NCBI GenBank assembly: GCA_035558335.1
Contig: DATMCM010000399.1
Coordinates: 1 to 53,515 of the forward strand
From: Onstottus_B sp035558335
Lineage (GTDB): Bacteria; Acidobacteriota; Blastocatellia; UBA7656
Length of the DNA stretch: 53,515 nucleotides
Direction of reading: 5' to 3'
Below, piece after piece: positions 50,730 through 53,515 of the stretch. Position 1 is the first letter of the stretch, and the number at the start of each line of letters is the position of its first letter. The notes beneath the pieces were generated by a model. The model had not been told where the DNA came from and made no database searches. It saw only the letters and a list, made by a program, of their open reading frames with translations. The position numbers and the translations under genes were made by a program.

Positions 50730-51488
50730 TTGTCAACAGTACTCACTCAAGTCACGGACGAACTGATCAAACTCTTTGACGGGGCGAGACGCGTTGCGGT
50801 GCTTACCGGCGCGGGGATTTCGGCAGAGAGCGGTGTGCCGACCTTTCGCGGAGGAGGCGATACCGATATCTGGATCTGGCGGGGAAGGCCGGTCACCGAA
50901 TTGTCGTCCGCGGAACTAATCGCGACCGATCCCAGGCTGGTGTGGGAGTGGTTTGACTATCGGCGAGGCATGCTCACGGAGGTTATGCCCAACCCGGGTC
51001 ACTTCGCGCTGGCTCAGTGGGAGAGAAGGTTCGAGGAGTTCACGCTAATAACTCAAAACATCGATGACTTGCACCGGGCCGCCGGGAGCTTGAACGTCCT
51101 CGAAGTTCACGGCAACATCTGGCGCGCGCGGTGTCTGCGATGCTCTAGCGTCTTCGAAGCGCGCGAGTGCCCACTCGAAGAGAACCCGCCTCGCTGTCTT
51201 GCCTGCGGTGGAGCCGCCCGCCCTGATGTCGTCTTGTTCGGCGAGCTGTTGCCGGAAGCAATCTTCGAGCGAGCCGAAGAAGCTGCCGGGCGCTGCGATC
51301 TGTTCTTTGTGATCGGAACAAGCGCGCTCGTCTATCCGGCGGCCGGGCTTCCGATCACTGCCAGACAAGCCGGTGCAAAGATCGTCGAGGTCAATCCAGA
51401 ACGCACTGACATCTCGTTGTTTGCGAACGTGACCCTCCTTGGCAAGGCGGGCGAGATACTTCCCCAGTTCTTGAAGGAGCGCGGGTGA
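50730..51488 (+). CDS. cobB: NAD-dependent protein deacylase (Sir2 family)
   Basis: Sirtuin of 252 residues that removes acyl groups from lysine using NAD+. NAD-binding motifs are TGAGISAESGVPTFRG (about 26-41) and TQNIDDLHRAAG. The catalytic His is in LEVHGNIWRARC. A zinc-binding module has four cysteines in two pairs (RCLRCSS and RCLACGG). The protein begins at a TTG with GAGGGG about 6 bases upstream. No in-frame ATG occurs before the conserved core, so the TTG is accepted. The following gene overlaps its stop by one base, forming an operon with larC and folE. Confidence 0.93.
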   Translation: MSTVLTQVTDELIKLFDGARRVAVLTGAGISAESGVPTFRGGGDTDIWIWRGRPVTELSSAELIATDPRLVWEWFDYRRGMLTEVMPNPGHFALAQWERRFEEFTLITQNIDDLHRAAGSLNVLEVHGNIWRARCLRCSSVFEARECPLEENPPRCLACGGAARPDVVLFGELLPEAIFERAEEAAGRCDLFFVIGTSALVYPAAGLPITARQAGAKIVEVNPERTDISLFANVTLLGKAGEILPQFLKERG

Positions 51489-52753
51489 TGCGGGTCCTGT
51501 ACTTCGACTGCTTCGCGGGGGTTAGCGGCGATATGATCATCGGCGCGCTGCTCGACCTGGGCGTCGACTTCGAATCGCTCAGCCGCCAACTGGAATCGCT
51601 GGGACTGACAGGCTACCAGATCAAGGTCGAACGAGTGATGCGAAGCGGCATCGCCGCGACGAAGTTTGCGGTCGAAGTCAACGAATCCGCTCAGCCCGAG
51701 CGCACGCTTCCGCAGATCGTCGCGATTATCGAGCGAGCTAGCTTGAGCGAGCAGGTCAAGCGGCGGGCTGCTCGCGCTTTCCAACTCCTCGCCGATGCCG
51801 AAGCCCTCGTCCACGGGAGTACCGTTGATCAGATCCATTTCCACGAAGTCGGCGCCGTCGATTCAATCATCGATACGGTAGGCGCGATGATTGCCTTAGA
51901 GATGTTGGGCGCGAGTGAATTCTGCGCCTCAGCTTTGCGAGTCGGACACGGTTTTGTTCCCAGCCAGCACGGCCGGCTTCCGATTCCCGCGCCCGCAACC
52001 GCGGAGTTGCTTCTGGGAGTGTCGGTCTACGCGGGCGACATCGAAGGCGAATTCGTCACGCCGACAGGCGCGGCTGTCTTGACGTCGTTGTGCGAGAAAT
52101 TCGGTGAGATGCCGGCGATGAGGCTCGATCGCGTCGGCTACGGCGCCGGGTCGCGTAATCCTGAGGGCTTTCCCAACGCGTTGAGATTGGTTTGGGGCGA
52201 AACAACTGAGCGGCCCGATGCGCAACGGTTGATTGTTGAACCAACGAGCCAGACGTTGGCGGAAGGAGAGACAGTCGTCGTAATTGAAACAAACATCGAC
52301 GACATGAACCCGCAAGCGTACGCATTCGTGATGGAACGAGCCTTCGCGCTTAATGCGCTTGACGTGTTTCTCGCTCCGGTTCAAATGAAGAAGGACAGAC
52401 CGGGAGTTCTGCTGACCGTCCTCGCGAAACCGGATGATGCCGAAGCCTTGATCGACCTGCTTTTGAAGGAGACTACGACTCTTGGCGTTCGCTATCATCA
52501 AGCAAAGCGTCGAACGCTGGGTCGAACGGTTGAATCAGTTGCGACTGAATACGGCGTGGTTCGCATCAAGGTAGCGCGCGACGGCGCCCGCACGCTACAC
52601 TTTCAGCCGGAGTATGAAGACTGCGCGCGGCTTGCGGGACAGGCTCGGGTCCCGTTTCTCGAAGTACACGATGCAGCTCGCGCAGCTTATCGAGAAAGAT
52701 TGAAGTCGAATTCGGGCGAGGCCGAATCGAATGGCGAACTCGAAACAAAATAA
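51488..52753 (+). CDS. larC: Nickel insertion protein LarC (nickel pincer cofactor)
   Basis: LarC of 421 residues, which inserts nickel into the pyridinium dithiocarboxylate precursor to form the nickel-pincer cofactor of lactate racemase-type enzymes. The N-terminal signature is YFDCFAGVSGDMIIGALLDLG. Further motifs are DQIHFHEVGAVDSIIDTVGA, QHGRLPIPAPATAELL and, in the C-terminal half, ETNIDDMNPQAYAFVMERAF with QMKKDRPGVLLTVL. Length is normal for an unsplit LarC. ATG 51488 overlaps the cobB stop, with AGGAG 8 bases upstream. LarA, LarB and LarE are not in this window. Confidence 0.94.
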   Translation: MRVLYFDCFAGVSGDMIIGALLDLGVDFESLSRQLESLGLTGYQIKVERVMRSGIAATKFAVEVNESAQPERTLPQIVAIIERASLSEQVKRRAARAFQLLADAEALVHGSTVDQIHFHEVGAVDSIIDTVGAMIALEMLGASEFCASALRVGHGFVPSQHGRLPIPAPATAELLLGVSVYAGDIEGEFVTPTGAAVLTSLCEKFGEMPAMRLDRVGYGAGSRNPEGFPNALRLVWGETTERPDAQRLIVEPTSQTLAEGETVVVIETNIDDMNPQAYAFVMERAFALNALDVFLAPVQMKKDRPGVLLTVLAKPDDAEALIDLLLKETTTLGVRYHQAKRRTLGRTVESVATEYGVVRIKVARDGARTLHFQPEYEDCARLAGQARVPFLEVHDAARAAYRERLKSNSGEAESNGELETK

Positions 52754-53345
52754 CAAGAGCGCCGGCGAAGGCACCAGCGTCGATCTGGAGAAGATCGAAG
52801 CGGGTGTGAAGCTGATCCTCGAAGGCATCGGCGAAGACCCGGCTCGCCCCGGCTTGCTCGGAACACCGCGCCGCGTTGCGCTGATGTACGAAGAGATCTG
52901 TGCCGGTTTGCATAACGACCCGCGTCAGTTTATTCACGTCATCCCGGCCGAAACGCACGACGAGATGGTGATCGTCAAAGACATTCCGCTGTACGGATTG
53001 TGCGAACATCATTTGCTGCCGTTCGTCGGAGTCGCGCACATCGCTTATATTCCGAAGGATGGACGGATAGTCGGCTTATCTAAACTGGCACGCGTGGCTG
53101 ACATGATGGCAAGGAAGCCCCAGATTCAGGAGCGATTGGCCACCGAGATCGCGGACCTGCTCGATAGAGAGTTGCGCCCGACCGGCGTTATGGTAGTCAT
53201 CGAAGCCAAACACCTCTGCATTGAGATGCGAGGAATCAAGAAGCCGGGCGCTAAAGCGGTAACCAGCGCGTTGCGAGGAGGCTTCTTGAAGGACCAACGC
53301 ACCCGCGCGGAAGCGATGGCGCTTATTCGAGATCACCACGAGTAG
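52731..53345 (+). CDS. folE: GTP cyclohydrolase I
   Basis: GTP cyclohydrolase I of 204 residues, first step of tetrahydrofolate (and queuosine-type) biosynthesis. Visible motifs are the zinc and active-site region LYGLCEHHLLPFVGVAHIAYIPKDGRIVGLSKLARV (Cys and two His), the later Cys in EAKHLCIEMRGIKKPGA, and the family ending SALRGGFLKDQRTRAEAMALI. The N-terminal 15 residues are non-conserved and lysine-rich. Its ATG lies 23 bases inside the end of larC, so the two are coupled. The remaining 170 bases of the window hold no gene that I can support. Confidence 0.96.
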   Translation: MANSKQNNKSAGEGTSVDLEKIEAGVKLILEGIGEDPARPGLLGTPRRVALMYEEICAGLHNDPRQFIHVIPAETHDEMVIVKDIPLYGLCEHHLLPFVGVAHIAYIPKDGRIVGLSKLARVADMMARKPQIQERLATEIADLLDRELRPTGVMVVIEAKHLCIEMRGIKKPGAKAVTSALRGGFLKDQRTRAEAMALIRDHHE

Positions 53346-53392
53346 CTCGCGATTTACCGAGAGATCCACAGTGAGAGTTGAAGACGGAGAAT

Positions 53393-53415
53393 TGAAAATT
53401 GAAATTGAAAATCAC
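53393..53415. repeat. Short AT-rich tandem motif
   Basis: The motif ATTGAAA repeats with small variation between 53393 and 53415, downstream of folE. It is low-complexity, with no clear hairpin. Confidence 0.3.
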
Positions 53416-53515
53416 TACTGTCCGGTTAGATATCCCATAGATTCAACTGGTTAGTAGAATCAGTTCTTTGAAATGATTCGTCATAGCCGTCAAACAGGCT
53501 CAAGATGGGCGTTTT

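Noticed and set aside
1..53515. CRISPR array, rRNA or tRNA genes
   Set aside because: No regularly spaced repeats, and no rRNA or tRNA-like cloverleaf with a proper T-arm was found by reading; a tRNAscan run would be needed to be certain.

Overview
The window is a moderately GC-rich bacterial chromosome segment, densely coding on both strands. It contains about 43 protein genes and no rRNA, tRNA or CRISPR array that I can recognise. The gene content suggests an Acidobacteriota genome, probably class Blastocatellia. The evidence is sigma-54 activators with long TPR arrays, DUF2723 glycosyltransferases, tandem secreted amidohydrolases, ECF sigma/zf-HC2/DUF4097 operons, a TonB receptor with a carboxypeptidase-like N-terminal domain, and several short palindromic intergenic repeats. 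This placement is inference from gene families, not from a marker gene.

Layout. 1-6.3 kb: a large PilX-type pilus protein, then on the opposite strand a PilS/PilR-like sigma-54 two-component pair and a single-domain XdhC protein. 6.4-10.1 kb: a DUF2723 membrane glycosyltransferase behind two paralogous exported LolA-like proteins. 10.3-17.1 kb: a tandem UspA protein, a TonB-dependent siderophore receptor with a clear sigma-70 promoter and Fur box, and a 1011-residue TPR/sigma-54 activator. 17.5-21.7 kb: a methyltransferase/FAD-oxidoreductase pair, a secreted two-PDZ protein with a strong terminator, and a second methyltransferase. 21.7-23.9 kb: a zinc-ribbon membrane protein, a 735-bp non-coding region with a strong terminator and a candidate structured RNA, then ftsY. 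24.0-27.5 kb: DUF2238 membrane protein, cytochrome P450 and MFS transporter.

27.6-34.4 kb (minus strand): a CusSR-like two-component system, a DUF1080-type lipoprotein and an exported superoxide dismutase in one tight run. These are followed by two beta-propeller proteins (one interrupted by a single-base frameshift) on either side of a ChrB C-terminal-domain protein, which suggests an envelope metal or oxidative-stress locus. 34.7-39.3 kb: three consecutive secreted amidohydrolase-fold proteins; only the middle one keeps the metal ligands. 39.5-42.0 kb: ECF sigma factor, anti-sigma factor and DUF4097 protein. 42.2-44.9 kb: an OmpA-family lipoprotein with an excellent sigma-54 promoter, and a DICT-like/GAF/GGDEF diguanylate cyclase. 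44.9-49.7 kb: a GT-C membrane protein, DAHP synthase (aroF) and argS. 49.8-50.6 kb: a Phd/PIN toxin-antitoxin pair. 50.7-53.3 kb: an overlapping cobB-larC-folE operon.

The most rewarding items to check are the candidate structured RNA upstream of ftsY (22566-22709) and the orphan terminator with a nine-codon ORF next to it. Next come the amidohydrolase trio with two degenerate members, the frameshifted propeller gene, the sigma-54 promoter of the OmpA gene, and the Fur-controlled receptor whose true start is a GTG far downstream of the first in-frame start.
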